From Channallabes apus (lineage: Eukaryota > Chordata > Actinopteri > Siluriformes > Clariidae), in the NCBI GenBank assembly GCA_030522415.1, contig CM060107.1, positions 1,380,347 through 1,444,346 on the forward strand: a DNA stretch of 64,000 bases. The letters are read 5' to 3'. Each line of letters opens with the position of its first letter. Positions within the stretch are counted from its first letter, which is position 1. The notes beneath the pieces were generated by a model, which was not told where the DNA came from, did not search any database, and worked only from the letters and a program-made list of their open reading frames with translations. Shown here in pieces: positions 32,926 through 45,245 of this stretch. The position numbers and the translations under genes were made by a program.

Positions 32926-35900
32926 TCAGACTTCCTCACACACCTGCTCATCTGAAATACAGAAATCAGAACCATTATTAGTACTGATTATTATTATTAC
33001 AGACACGAGAGTGTAACACAAGAAAGTGTAAAGACACTGGGTTACAGTCAGGGTTAACTCCTCACGGTAAAACTTAACTCATTATAGTAAACTTAAAAAA
33101 ACTTAACTCCTTACAGTTCTTACTCCTAAAGAAACCAGTAGCCACTTCTAATGGAGCACCATTCTATAGAATCTGTAGGGGTAACCGCACCCCCTCCCCC
33201 CCACCCCCTCAGTATAAATCACATGTATATAAGTCAAAGGTAGTTCGTATAATTTTCATTTATTTACTTATTCTTTTTTTTGTTATTTCTGCTAAAAAAC
33301 ATTCTGTCATTTCTTTTTAACAGACTAAATCTCAGTCTGCAGGTTTTATGGTAAACTGTTTGCTGTATGAAGCGTACAAAGATAATTAATTATTAATGTG
33401 TTTCAGGATCACCATTACCTGGTAACATTGGTTTGTTTTGCTCATTCAGGTTCTCCTGGCTGTTCTCAGCTGATGCATTACCGCTGTCCTTTTCTGAAAC
33501 ACACATGATGTTTTTAATCACTGAAACACGGTGTAATGTACAGTATTCTGTCTAAAACATGATTTACATACAGACAATCACACTGACCAGGTTCCCCCAT
33601 CAAAAGAACTGTGTGTGTGTGTGTGTAATAATTTGTTGCAGATCAACAAGTCAGCAACAATAATTAAATCAGACTTTGCAATGTGTTTCAGGAGAAAAAC
33701 AAAGAAACGAAATGAAACATGTGACTTTAAAATTGTAGCTCTGCATTGTAGAAACATGTCGCGCTCCTATTTGAGAAAGATCACAATAGATCAGGTGTGT
33801 GAAAGCAATGACCAATGAGAAATATTGTTTGTGTTTAAAAAGCATCTATTACCAGAATCACTCGAGCCATTTTCTTTGAGTTTAATGTTTTCATCGCTTG
33901 AGTTACTGCTTGACGACCCCAAGGTCGACTTATCTGTAATAAAAAAGAAAGAATGTGTCTCAGTTATAGTGTCCTATATTATATTATGGACTATATTAAA
34001 TATATGAAATTTGAGATTTTCAGTACCAGAGCCACCAGTTGATTGACCTGAAATTCAGAAATAAAAAATTTATTACTTAATATTGAGAAAAACATCAGAA
34101 AAAGGCACCACAAGGTAAACAGTATTACATGTACATTATATATACATTTATAAGGTCAGATACAATACTTTGTGTATTTTTACATTAGCAGGACTCTACA
34201 TAAAGACACTTATGTATTAAAGTGAGTAGCGTCTATACTTACAAATTATTCCCTTCTTTTTAAGAACAAAGATGACAATCGGGATGATCAGGAGGAGTAT
34301 GATGCCGGCCACCGCTGCTCCAATGATAATAATAAGGCTCCCAGAATCTTCCTCAAACACTGCAGAGAGAAAAATCATAATCAGAGAGTTACAGTGACGT
34401 ATTTAAACAGGATCACGCTGCTACAAATAAACACATTTTCCGGCACTGTATTAATAATAGAAACTAAAGGTACCTCACCACTAAGTGCTTATATTTAACA
34501 GAACTGCACTTGGATGGTTGACGTTTTTTAAGAATATTTTTTAACAAGAATATACATTTTGGCAAAGAAAGAACCCAATTTTACCAGAAGCACCTTAAAC
34601 AGAAATTAAAAGCTGATGTGAGTGTGGTTTGTTTAAGAAGAACGCGTTACACACTTTTCACACACACTTCCATAGTCAACCTTTGTATACTCAATGCTGC
34701 TTCTGTAACGTGTGATCTTGTATGGCTTGTAACTAATTATCTTTAAATTAGAATCACAAATGAATCGAAATGTAAACAGAAAGATAATTACCCCAGGATT
34801 TAACGATCGGCTCTTTAAGGGCGCTGTGGGTTACACAGCACTCATACACGACTGTCGTATCCTTCTCGACATCTGTATGGCTCCTGAGCTGGTATGAGCC
34901 ATCACCATTGGGAACGATTCCAGTGGATTTCACCAGATGGTCAGGCAAGCGAGTTCTTGACTTCTTTAAATACATCTTCGCATCTGGAGGAATGAAGCCT
35001 GTGGCTAGACAGGTCAGAGTCTCCAATTTGGGGTTATGTTCTGATCGCCTTGAAAATATATGCACCACTGGTGGAGCTGGAAAGAAAGAAAAGCAGCATT
35101 AGATGTTTCCTCTAATTGAGATATCCCATAAAGTCCATCAGAAACATTCTGTTACTCACAGTGTTGTCTGATCTGTTCTTGTCCATACGTCATGAACTTG
35201 GTGAGCCAGTCCACACACTCTCTCTCCAGGTAGCCCTTGGTGTACTGGTTAAGGATGGCCACATCATCCCACTTCCTTTTGGTCGGCTCAGCCTCCTGAA
35301 CTGGAGCGATCCACCTCGAGTTTACCTCATCGAAGGAGAGGAACTCATCACCATCGTAACTGTACTCATCAACTCCTCTCACAAATTTAATTGTCCCATC
35401 AGTATCTTCTTTAACCACACAGCCGTGTCTCCACTGAAGAACATGAAGGTCTGAAACAGAGTCAACTCAGTAAAGATCTATACATCTGGCTTTGAGGATA
35501 AATTAATAAACTTTTATCAAATTTCTTTTTAAAGTTATTTTGAGACTTTACTAACCAGTCTTATTGTCCCTCATCCGGTCAATCAGGATGTCCACGTTGA
35601 CCTTAAACCACTGCTCTTTACTCTTGCGGGACTGAGTTCCTTTCTCCCAGTAATCCGCTGGCATCTTCTCTCTCATCCAGTTCTGTTTAGGAACCTTAAC
35701 CTGAGTCTTACTGCTGTAGTAGTCAATAACTCTGTCATCGAGCAGGCCCATTGCAGTAAAGTCCGAGATGCCGGGTTGATCAACTGATTTAGACAGAGCC
35801 GTGTAAATGTAAAACAGGGAGAACTCGACTATAAGAAGAAGAAAAAAAAAGAGTAAATATTCAGGAGATGCACTGAAAAGCAAACAGCAATCATGTAAAT

Positions 35901-38497
35901 TTTATTCAGTCAAATGTGATAGACTATGTAAAGATGTAAAGTGACTTGTGGATTAATTAAATTGTAAAACTGCAACAATGAGGTAGTTTCAGTTCTTCCA
36001 CCAGGGGGCGAAATACAGCAATGAATTCACAAGGTGCAAACTCAGCCCCTTACAAATTATATCTTCAATTGCACATTGCTTTTATTTTTTTTACTATTAT
36101 GTATTATCTTGTGTAGATTTATGATCCCAAGTGAAAGTTCTACCATTACAGTGTGGGAAGGTTCGAGGTATTTGAATGCTTAGTCAATTAATTATGTTGT
36201 ATTTATTTATGTTGTAAAAATGCACAAACTGGGCTTCTAATTGGAAATACTTGGGAAAACGTTCTTTTATCATTTGACTGGTATAGGTCCTCAGTTTGGA
36301 CAGAATGGCTTTAGTCCAAACTCCCAAAATATCAGCAGTAAGGAAAGAGCCCACTTTATCATTTATGTTGATCCAACATTTTTCTCATTTTACTTAAGTT
36401 ATAATTGATTATAATCTATTATTGTTGAGCTGTTCAAATCAAATTAAGCTGGGGGAGAACATCTTCAGAAATACCATCATTTCCCAACATAGACCTGCAG
36501 ATATTTTTCTTCTTTTTTTCTGAAGGTCCATTAAAGCGCCTGTAATTTCCTTATCAGCCATATTAAATAGCACTGTCTAACCAACATTCTATTCTGGACC
36601 AACCAGTGTGACACCAATGGACGCATTGAATACGAGTAATTTAACAGTTTTACTGTCAGTTTTAGAATACTGATATATACAGTGGTGTGAAAAACTATTT
36701 GCCCCCCTCCTGATTTCTTATTCTTTTGCATATTTGTCACACAAAATGTTTCTGATCATCAGACACATTTAACTATTAGTCAAAGATAACACAAGTAAAC
36801 ACAAAATGCAGTTTTTAAATGAGGGGTTTTATTATTTATGGAGAAAAAAAAATCCAAACCTACATGGCCCTGTGTGAAAAAGTAATTGCCCCCTGAACCT
36901 AATAACTGGTTGGGCCACCCTTAGCAGCAATAACTGCAATCAAGCGTTTGCGATAACTTGCAACGAGTCTTTTACAGCGCTCTGGAGGAATTTTGGCCCA
37001 CTCATCTTTGCAGAATTGTTGTAATTCAGCTTTATTTGAGGGTTTTCTAGCATGAACCGCCTTTTTAAGGTCATACCACAACATCTCAATAGGATTCAGG
37101 TCAGGACTTTGACTAGGCCACTCCAAAGTCTTCATTTTGTTTTTCTTCAGCCATTCAGAGGTGGATTTGCTGGTGTGTTTTGGGTCATTGTCCTGCTGCA
37201 GCACCCAAGATCGCTTCAGCTTGAGTTGACGAACAGATGGCCGGACATTCTCCTTCAGGATTTTTTGGTAGACAGTAGAATTCATGGTTCCATCGATCAC
37301 AGCAAGCCTTCCAGGTCCTGAAGCAGCAAAACAACCCCAGACCATCACACTACCACCACCATATTTTACTGTTGGCATGATGTTCTTTTTCTGAAATGCT
37401 GTGTTACTTTTACGCCAGATGTAACGGGACACGCACCTTCCAAAAAGTTCAACTTTTGTCTCGTCGGTCCACAAGGTATTTTCCCAAAAGTCTTGGCAAT
37501 AATTGAGATGTTTTTTAGCAAAATTGAGACATGCCTTAATGTTCTTTTTGCTTAAAAGTGGTTTGTGCCTTGGAAATCTGCCATGCAGGCTGTTTTTGCC
37601 CAGTCTGTTTCTTATGGTGGAGTCGTGAACACTGACCTTAATTGAGGCAAGTGAGGCCTGCAGTTCTTTAGATGTTGTCCTGGGGTCTTTTGTGGCCTCT
37701 CGGATGAGTTGTCTCTGCGCTCTTGGGGTAATTTTGGTCGGCCGGCCACTCCTGGGAAGGTTCACCACTGTTCCATGTTTTGGCCATTTGTGGATAATGG
37801 CTCTCACTGTGGTTCGCTGGAGTCCCAAAGCTTTTAGAAATGGCTTTATAACCTTTACCAGACTGACAGATCTCAATTACATTTGTTCTCGAATTTCTTT
37901 GGATCTTGGCATGATGTCTAGCTTTTGAGGTGCTTTTGGTCTACTTCTCTGTGTCAGGTAGCTCCTATTTAAGTGATTTCTTGATTGAAACAGGTGTGGC
38001 AGTAATCAGGCCTGGGGGTGACTACAGAAATTGAACTCAGGTGTGATAAATCAAAGTAAAGTTATTTTTTAACAAGGGGGGCAATCACTTTTTCACACAG
38101 GGCCATATAGATTTGGAGTTTTTTTTCTCCCTTAATAACGTAAACCTTCATTTAAAAACTGCATTTTGTGTTCAATTATGTTATCTTTGACTAATAGTTA
38201 ACGGTTTTTGATGAGCAGAAACATTTAAGTGTGACAAACATGCAAAAGAATAAGAAATCAGAAAGGGGGCAAATAGTTTTTCACACCACTGTATATATAA
38301 AAAAATCTGTGTGTGTATACATTTACATTTAGGCATTTGGCAGACGCTCTTATCCAGAGCAACTTACATTTTTATCTCATTACACATCTGAGCAGTTGAG
38401 GGTTAAGGGCCTTGCTCAAGGGCCCAACAGTGGCAACTTGGTGGTTGTGGGGTTTGAACCTGGGATCTTCCGAACCGTAGTCCAATGCCTTAACCAC

Positions 38498-38536
<39 letters not shown>

Positions 38537-39478
38537 TGTATATATATATATATATAGGGAGAGTTCTTAGAATTTAATGCAGCTATTGGCAAAGGGGGGA
38601 AAATACACTGAGAACACTTCCGTGTTCATTGCCCTGGGTGACGCCCCACCCTAACCTTATCTGGCAGGTGAGTGTAACTTTACTCCACAACCAGAACGCG
38701 AGTATCAAGTGGTGCCCGACTCCTTCTCTCTCACACAGGGTGTTTAACGCGCGAGATAAGTATTAGAATAAAACTAGATTCTTTTGAATTATTGAAATTA
38801 ATTATTTGTATTAAGTAAATAAAAAAATTAATAAAAACAATTCGGGTTACACATTTAAAAGATTTAAATAAACAATAATTATAATATAAGTAATATAATA
38901 TAATAATAGCATAATAATAACATATAACACACACAGGTTTATATATAAACCTTATTAAAAATCATAATATATAATTATAAAATATATTATATTATATATA
39001 TTTTTGTATAATAGCTACAGGACGAATTAATTTGACCAGTTCAACAATAATTGATTATAATAAATTATAACTGAAGTAAAATGAGAAAAATGAAGCAGTA
39101 AGTGCGCAACAAACAACAAGAACAACTGCACCACCACCGCCATGTTGGATCAAATCCCCCCCCCCCCCTCTTCCTGCCTTCTTCCCTAAGATCTAACCCC
39201 TGGATATTAAAGTGTTATTAAAGTGTTATTAAAGTGTTACATTCCACCTTTGATCTGATCATAAACACCACAAACACTCAGTTACAGACACTTAAAGCTG
39301 GTCTTTTACATTTAAACTCCTGTTACTTTGTTACTTTCGATTTCAGGAAAGTCCCGACCTCGGGATACACACACACACACACACACAGAGAGAGAGCAGT
39401 GTGAGACTCACCACTGAGAGCTGGAAGAACTCCACAGGACAGCAGAGCTGCCGAGAACATGAGGGTAATCCAGCCCAT
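32926..39478 (-). CDS. Complete MHC class I heavy chain, teleost L-lineage-like, 411 aa
   Basis: Nine exons, all joined in phase 1 with GT-AG sites: 39412-39478 (signal peptide, hydrophobic core [17 protein letters not shown]), 35556-35828 (alpha1), 35160-35450 (alpha2), 34792-35076 (alpha3, Ig C1), 34243-34359 (membrane segment, core [19 protein letters not shown], then KKK), and four small tail exons 34027-34047, 33853-33933, 33419-33493, 32926-32951. Alpha1 ends RMRDNKT with the conserved N-glycosylation site. Alpha2 has its cysteine pair (HGCVV, ERECVDW); alpha3 has LTCLATGF and YECC. It should pair with beta2-microglobulin at the cell surface. The style ([37 protein letters not shown]) is unlike classical fish U genes and fits the L lineage, so it may be non-classical; this is from memory. 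Intron 1 holds a Tc1. Confidence 0.92.
36680..38291 (-). mobile_element. Tc1-like transposon (1.61 kb) in MHC intron 1
   Basis: Flanked by TA at 36678-36679 and 38292-38293. The ends are CAGTGGTGTGAAAAACTATT and its complement. A second copy of the core (GTGAAAAAGTAATTGCCCCC at 36875, and its inverse at 38077) gives two direct repeats in each inverted end (IR/DR). This family is different from the GTTGGGACA family at 15297. Confidence 0.94.
36899..37917 (-). pseudogene. Tc1 transposase, nearly intact
   Basis: The 325-residue frame (36899-37876) carries the second half of the paired HTH domain, a GRPR-like hook ([11 protein letters not shown]), and the DD34E triad ([32 protein letters not shown]), ending GGPTSY. 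The likely true start [11 protein letters not shown] is at 37909-37877, but a frame change immediately after it is followed by a compensating one near 37840, so about 13 residues are scrambled. The family length is about 340, so only this N-terminal region is damaged. Confidence 0.88.
38318..38500 (-). mobile_element. V-SINE copy
   Basis: On the minus strand: a promoter-like GGTTCAAACCCC, the conserved V-SINE core (TTGCCACTGTTGGGCCCTTG, then AGCAAGGCCCTTAACCCT) and the tail GGATAAGAGCGTCTGCCAAA. It is the same family as 42912-43103. TA and CA microsatellites follow to 38560. Confidence 0.88.
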
Positions 39479-39644
39479 GTCTATATTCACATCATACACT
39501 CACACACACACAGTAATATACACACACACTCACACACACGCGCGCGCGCTAATAAACACGCACTCGGCGCGAACCGCTGAATGTCCGACTGATACACACT
39601 TTCACTCTGAGTCCCAGAACAACAAGGTGGAAGGCCACGCCCAC

Positions 39645-39705
39645 ACCCTATCCATCTATCCAATGACAGGAGAGCTCAGTAGAGCATGAACCAATCAGAG
39701 TGCTG
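39645..39705 (-). promoter_or_regulatory. CCAAT boxes upstream of the complete MHC gene
   Basis: CTGATTGGTT (minus strand, 39689-39698) matches the Y box/NF-Y site of MHC promoters; a second CCAAT lies at 39659. They lie about 180-220 bp from the ATG. No clear X box was found between them and the gene. A CpG-rich, CA-rich tract lies at 39500-39560. Confidence 0.4.
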
Positions 39706-39719
39706 CGTGTGTTCCCGCT

Positions 39720-41096
39720 CACTCATCTCCAGGCAAGATCATCATGTGCAGGTACTGGATCTGGACCTCGCTCTCTCTCTCTACATGGTTATATAGTGGG
39801 TTAGTGGGATAATAATAACAACACTGATCATCCAAAAACAAAATAGCATCTAATATAAAACTAACTAACGAATAAAAATAAATAAATGAATAAACTTTTT
39901 TTTTCTCCTCACAATATTTTTGGATAAATGAAATGTTGACTTGTAAACAGCCAAAACATGGAATCGAGGCAAAAATAAACTGTCCCACCTTAAGTGAAAA
40001 TGTGAATTTTTCATAATCCATAATGCTTAATTTTTGTTTGTAAAATATGAATAAACACTTATATTTTTATTTGCTAAACACAATTGCATTCTCTTTTATG
40101 TAGAGTCTGTAATTGTATTTTATTTATTTAAATCTTTCAATGATCTTAACTGTCATTCAGATGTCACTTGGCCATTTCACATGAAAAGACAAACCTGAAA
40201 AAGTGTATGATTCCAAAATGCTAAATTGTTAAGATATCACAACATGAAGTTGACATGGTTACAAAGCAGATTATTATAATTTTTTTTTGCTTTTTAAACT
40301 TTAACCTAAAAACCTAAAAATTACTTTTTTTTTTAAACCAAAATCCATCTCTCATGCCAAGCACTAAGGTCACCCTGGAATTGTAATGCTATATATTTTA
40401 ACAGAAATTATTGTGCAGGTTACAAAAAGCTATTTTAACTGAACAAACTATAGTTTTCCATCTTTTATGGCCACATGCATTCCATAATGTGTTTGAAACA
40501 TTTAAACCATTTTTACTGGTTATATGTTCCTAGAAGGTTATGGCAATTTTAGTATCAATACTCATTAAGAAATATAAATAATTTGTTTATGCACATATAC
40601 AGTACAGTAAAATCATGTCTCTAAAACAGCTGTTAGTTAGCCATTCTTTCCAGGAAGCGAGATTGGGCACTTCCATGTTGCTCACACATTTTCTGTATTG
40701 CATGTATAACATAAAAAAACATAAAATCAGCACCAGTACTGTGTTTGCTTTTCGTACTCTCAGTACAGCTGGAGAAGGATAAAGTAAATAAAGGATAAAT
40801 AAACTTACACATTTTGTCATGATTTCGTCTGTCAATTTGCAGGACCTTTCCTCAGCTACCCGAACCTGATCACAGCAAAAGCTTGTGTATTTATTTATTT
40901 TTTAACATTTGCTTCTGGTGTTCCTTTTTATCTGAATTGTGAAGGTGTATTGTATATTAAAGGTATGTGCATTGGCACCCTGTCCCTGAGATAGTGTCCA
41001 TCCATCCCTCCACCCCCTGTGACCCTGAATACAGGATAAAGTGGTGTAGATGATGAGTGAGTGAGTATTGTTCTTCTGCTTATTATAATAATAAGA

Positions 41097-41136
<40 letters not shown>

Positions 41137-41500
41137 ATCCACACCAATGTCTGACAATAATCACACACTCATGTACCCCCCTCCACAAAAACACGTCCAT
41201 TCTGTTACACCACAAACTATTAATATGATTTATGATCAATGAAAAATGTATTTATATTGAATATTACAACATTGCCTTTGAATACATATTTGCTGGCCTT
41301 CAGAGTCTTTATCCTAAAGGAAGAAGCAACAGATAATGAGTGATTGTTAAAGTCAAAGATCTTTTATCATTTATAGTAAATAGCTCATGGTTGCTTTTGT
41401 CCTGGAGTTATGAAGGTTCTACAACACATCCAGAAGCTGCTATGTACAGAAACATAAAACATAACTTCATGTCTTCACGTATGTACACGTTAAAGCTGAG
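39720..41500. other. Intergenic, AT-rich
   Basis: No gene recognised between the MHC gene and qrfp. It contains a SINE tail at about 40964-41060 (plus orientation: GACCCTGAATACAGGATAAA) and a TTA microsatellite at 41096-41132. Poly-A-rich and T-rich blocks occur near 39890 and 40280. Confidence 0.5.
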
Positions 41501-41502
41501 CA

Positions 41503-41508
41503 TTTATT
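41503..41508 (-). terminator. Polyadenylation signal for qrfp
   Basis: AATAAA on the minus strand, about 130 bp beyond the qrfp stop codon; a conventional distance for a short 3' UTR. Confidence 0.5.
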
Positions 41509-41636
41509 ATGCGTCTCACACAGTAATACACACACAGACAGAGATCTAAACACACTGTACTGTATATATACAGTATATGTATAAATATACACACATACTA
41601 ATCCCCATACATCCATGTTCTTCCTCGTGGTTTCTC

Positions 41637-41993
41637 TCACTTCCTCCCGAAGCGAAACCCGAATCCTCCTTTCTGTCTGCTGAAAGCTTGCAGACCCCCA
41701 GCGATGGACGAGAGCACTTCGTTCCGCTGCAGATCACCTTCATCCATGTCCTCCTCCTCCTCTCCTTTCTTGTAGTACTCCATCTCGAGCGGATGTTCCA
41801 CCGGGGGCGCTAGAGCTCTCCGCCCCATCTCTAACATCTCCATCTTCTCCATGGGCTCCATCCAGGCCTCGAGCAGCGCCGCCTCATAACCGGGGATGAT
41901 GGGATGCAGGGGGAAGGTCAGACTCCTTTCAGGGCAGAGCAGCATCAAAGGCATGAGCAGAGATGTACAGATGTGGAACAGCTGGAGTTTCAT
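41637..41993 (-). CDS. qrfp: Pyroglutamylated RFamide peptide precursor (QRFP/26RFa), 118 aa
   Basis: The C-terminus ends SRQKGGFGFRFGRK and stop. GGF(S/G)FRFGR is the hallmark of QRFP/26RFa; the Gly donates the amide and RK is the cleavage site, giving an RFamide peptide that acts on GPR103-type receptors in feeding and neuroendocrine control. Residues 1-25 (MKLQLFHICTSLLMPLML) form a signal peptide. An acidic linker (KKGEEEEDMDEGD) precedes the peptide. The start is chosen at 41993 because a pyrimidine-rich tract ending CCATGCAG lies directly before ATGAAACTCC and looks like a splice acceptor; the upstream ATG at 42017 would then be intronic. The coding region is one exon, as known for QRFP. 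No second RFamide peptide is visible. Confidence 0.88.
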   Translation of the reverse strand: MKLQLFHICTSLLMPLMLLCPERSLTFPLHPIIPGYEAALLEAWMEPMEKMEMLEMGRRALAPPVEHPLEMEYYKKGEEEEDMDEGDLQRNEVLSSIAGGLQAFSRQKGGFGFRFGRK

Positions 41994-42286
41994 CTGCATG
42001 GAGGAAGGAAAGAACAAATGTTAAGTGAAGAAGTTCTGGTACTGAATGTCTAGAAATCATTCTTTAAAATACCTTTTAGCAGAGTTCTGTGGGTCTCTCA
42101 TCCATTCACTCAGTTTTTCCTTAAATATGGTTTATTTCACACCAGACTCTCCATCACACCCCTGAGGACCAGATGCCATTGGTTACAACCTTCCTGACGC
42201 ACAGATCAGAGCTCTGTCATGCCATCAACATTCCTCAGACCGGGAAACGCAGTTTATTTAAGTGGCTGATCTAAAGGAGCCAATTA

Positions 42287-42299
<13 letters not shown>

Positions 42300-42369
<70 letters not shown>
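42300..42369. repeat. (CA)n microsatellite
   Basis: About 35 CA units; the longest CA tract in the window. Confidence 0.97.
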
Positions 42370-42372
<3 letters not shown>

Positions 42373-42579
42373 AAAGTCATATTATTGATCCATCTCACCA
42401 GGAAGTCAGAGAAACATCCTGAAGAATCTATATGTATCCACAAACTTGATTATGATTAAGGTTTTTTAAAATATGTCATCATATGTCAAGAATATGAAAG
42501 GTCAGAATACTTCATCTGTTCTATTGCTATTGTATGGTATCATATCATATTGTTTCAAATTGTATTATATTGGATATCA

Positions 42580-43495
42580 AGGCGCAGCCGTGGAGGACAG
42601 GGTTTTCAGTTTGGTGGACTAAGGATTGCCTCACTGCTTTTTGCAGATGATGTGGTCCTGATGTCATCATCAGTCTGTGACCTGCAGCGCTCGCTGGATC
42701 GAGGATCAGCACCTCGAAATTCTCAGCAGGAAACCGATGGATCGTCTACTCCAGGTAGGGAGCGAGGTGTTACTCCAAGTCAAGGAGTTTAAGTATCTTA
42801 TAATCATATTACAGTCGCTTTACCGCACTGTTGTGACGAAAAGAGAGTTGAACCAAAAGGCAAAGCTCTCAATCTACCGGTCGATCTTCGTTCCATCCCT
42901 CACCTACTAGGGTCAGGGGTAGCTCAGTGGTTAAGGCATTGGACTACAGGTTCAGAAGATCACAGGTTCAACCACCACGTTGCCACTGTTGGGCCCTTGA
43001 GCAAGTCCCTTAACCCTCAACTGCTCAGATGTGTAATGAGATAAAAATGTAAGTCGCTCTGGATAAGAGCGTCTGCCAAACGCCTAAATGTAAATGTACT
43101 GTATGGTCATGACAGAAAGAACAAGATCACAAATACAAGTGGCCGAAATGGGTTTTCTCAGAAGGGTAGCTGGCTTTTCACTTAGATAAGAAACTCAGAG
43201 CCGCTACTTCTTTACGTGGAAAGGAGTCAGCTGAGGTGGTTCGGGCATCTACGTAGTAAGGATGCCACCAGGAGAACACCCTAGTGAGGTGTTCTTGGCA
43301 TGTCCAGCTGGAAAGAGGCCACGGGGCAGACCAAGGACTAGATGGAGAGATTATATCTCCACACTGGCCTGGGAATGCCTCGGGATTCCCTAGTCAGAGT
43401 TCCCCTGGGGAAAGGGAAGTTTGGGGTTCTCTGCTGGAACTGAAACCCCCCGCGACACGACTTTGTATAAGCGGTTGAAGATGGATGGATAGATG
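42580..43495 (+). pseudogene. RTE-type (Rex3-like) LINE 3' fragment, split by a V-SINE
   Basis: The frames read GLRIASLLFADDVVLMSSS (FADD box of reverse transcriptase, about 42620), LYRTVVTKRELNQKAKLSIY (about 42820), and, after the SINE, PRGRPRTRW-like sequence near 43320 (GRGADQGLDGE in the wrong frame) up to the tail GTATAAGCGGTTGAAGATGG with GGATGGATAG repeats. The tail and the C-terminal style point to the RTE/Rex3 group. Several frame breaks: inactive. Confidence 0.7.
42912..43103 (+). mobile_element. V-SINE copy inside the RTE fragment
   Basis: tRNA-like 5' part (AGCTCAGTGGTTAAGGCATT as A box, GGTTCAACC as B box), the V-SINE core (TTGCCACTGTTGGGCCCTTG) and the tail (GGATAAGAGCGTCTGCCAAA). 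Confidence 0.9.
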
Positions 43496-43529
43496 GATTA
43501 TATTGTACTCTATTGTATTGTATCATATG

Positions 43530-44640
43530 GTATTATTAGGGCCCAAGCACTATAACAGCAGCCCTAGGACCTCATAGTGTGTGAAGGGCCCTCTTGATCT
43601 TCAGGGGATTTTTTTTTTCAAGCATCTGGGACTTTTTGGTGTATTAAAATATGCTGAAACTCTTTAAATCAGCATATACTTTAAATCTACTGCCACTGTG
43701 AGGCCCTGGGTGTGGCATGGGGCCCTCACACAAGATTTTGCTGCATAGCTCATACACACTTGCACATACAGGTATAAATGTGAAGCACGGTACACGTTCA
43801 GATCTCATTGAGCTGAAATTTCACTTTGCATGCGATGGGGCTCCATTTTTCGGGTTCATTTTGTTGTATTGTGTTGCACTGATGTCACTCCTGATGTAGA
43901 AGTATGACTATTGTCCATGTGTGCTGTTAAACTAACCCGAGGACACACAATCAGAGCTGTTAGCAGAACATCTATTCACCTTTCATCTCTAGAAGAAGCT
44001 TTCATATCTACAGAAGATAAGAAGGTAAGTGCTTGAACGTACTTTAAGGTTGTAGACTTCTGTAGTTCATTCAAATCAACATTAAGGAACTGAAGCCCTC
44101 ATACTGTATACTGTACACTCTCTGTGGTTTCATTTCATTCTGTAAACTACTTCTCCAGTACTGCAGGTCAATTTCATTTCCAAACCTAGAGAAGAAGATG
44201 GTTCCTATGAAGAGTTTTAGAATAAACAGCTTTATATGACTGTAGTTTATTATTACTTTTTATTATCCTGTACTCTGACCTGTAGTGTCCTACAGTAGGT
44301 GGTATTTACTTTTCCTCATTCAGGTGACACAGGATTACTGATGTTTCTTCTTGCTGGAGTGTGATTGTGTAAAGCAATCAATTGGATGCAACTAAAATGT
44401 TCATACTCACACTCAATAATCAATCAAATAAAGGTATGCTGATTTCACATTGAATATTTTACGCATGTGAATCTGTTTCATGTTTCCTCTTATACTGGGG
44501 TTACACTGAGACAACGCTGGAGTTATACAACCAGGAGGTCAAAGTCACAATAAACAAGATTGTGATCTAACGCTTCACACATAATATCTATCTACAGTTA
44601 CCTCTTCAGTCTTTACCAACTTTAGCTGGAGTCAGAAATT
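43530..44640. other. Repeat-like and unassigned DNA
   Basis: 43540-43740 begins and ends with GGGCCC-rich segments (AGGGCCCAAGCAC; GGGGCCCTCA), suggesting a mobile repeat I cannot name. 43740-44640 holds no gene I can support. Confidence 0.35.
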
Positions 44641-44654
44641 ATACAGAAAGTTTA

Positions 44655-44716
44655 AGGATCTTGCTGGTGTCCAAAGGGATGCAGATTAGGGTTAATCGGA
44701 GACCCCAAACTGCCTG

Positions 44717-44758
<42 letters not shown>

Positions 44759-44835
44759 CTTGTGGCATGGACTGGCACTCTGCCAAGTGTGTACTCTGCC
44801 CCCTGCTTTGTGACACCACGCCCCAGGCCTGAGTG
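44655..44835 (+). repeat. SINE remnant with (GT)n
   Basis: GATTAGGGTTAATCGGAGACC, then (GT)n at 44718-44757, then GGACTGGCACTCTGCCAAGTG. It is the diverged middle of the SINE at 52017-52388 in the opposite orientation. Confidence 0.65.
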
Positions 44836-44958
44836 CTATAGAGAACGACTGAGCGAGTGAAGCCGCCATGCTGTCTCTTTATTCTACTTGAAACCTGTTC
44901 ATCCGGTTTATTATGTAGAAATAAAACTCATATAATCTGCCAGAGCTAAACGACTCAC

Positions 44959-45119
44959 CCATCCTCCCGCGGAGATCAGTGGCACTCGGAGAATGTGTCT
45001 GATCTTGTCTGATCACATGGTCTGGTCCTGTTATGGCCTGTATGGAAGACGTGTACTCACTAAAGACAGTCTGAACAACTTTTCTAATTTTCATTGCCTT
45101 GTAAAGTTGTCCTGAATAT
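44959..45119 (-). other. Candidate exon, 161 bp
   Basis: Strong acceptor (TTTTTTTATTTTATCCAG) and donor (GATGG|GTGAGT) flank an open stretch that includes MKIRKVVQTVFSEYTSS and SPSATDLRGRM. I recognise no family. It lies 3 kb upstream of the qrfp coding exon on the same strand, so it could be a qrfp 5' UTR exon; joined to qrfp, its frame would not be in register. It may also be chance. Confidence 0.3.
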
Positions 45120-45166
45120 CTGGATAAAATAAAAAAAGGTGAGGACGTATTGTAGAGCACTAACTA

Positions 45167-45167
45167 G

Positions 45168-45238
<71 letters not shown>

Positions 45239-45245
45239 CAGATAG
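45167..45245. repeat. (GATA)n microsatellite
   Basis: About 19 GATA units. Confidence 0.97.

Noticed and set aside
42258..42459. Cysteine/valine and threonine/histidine repeat frames
   Set aside because: They translate the CA/GT microsatellite. The same holds for similar frames at 22464, 30396, 45084, 57596 and 61097.
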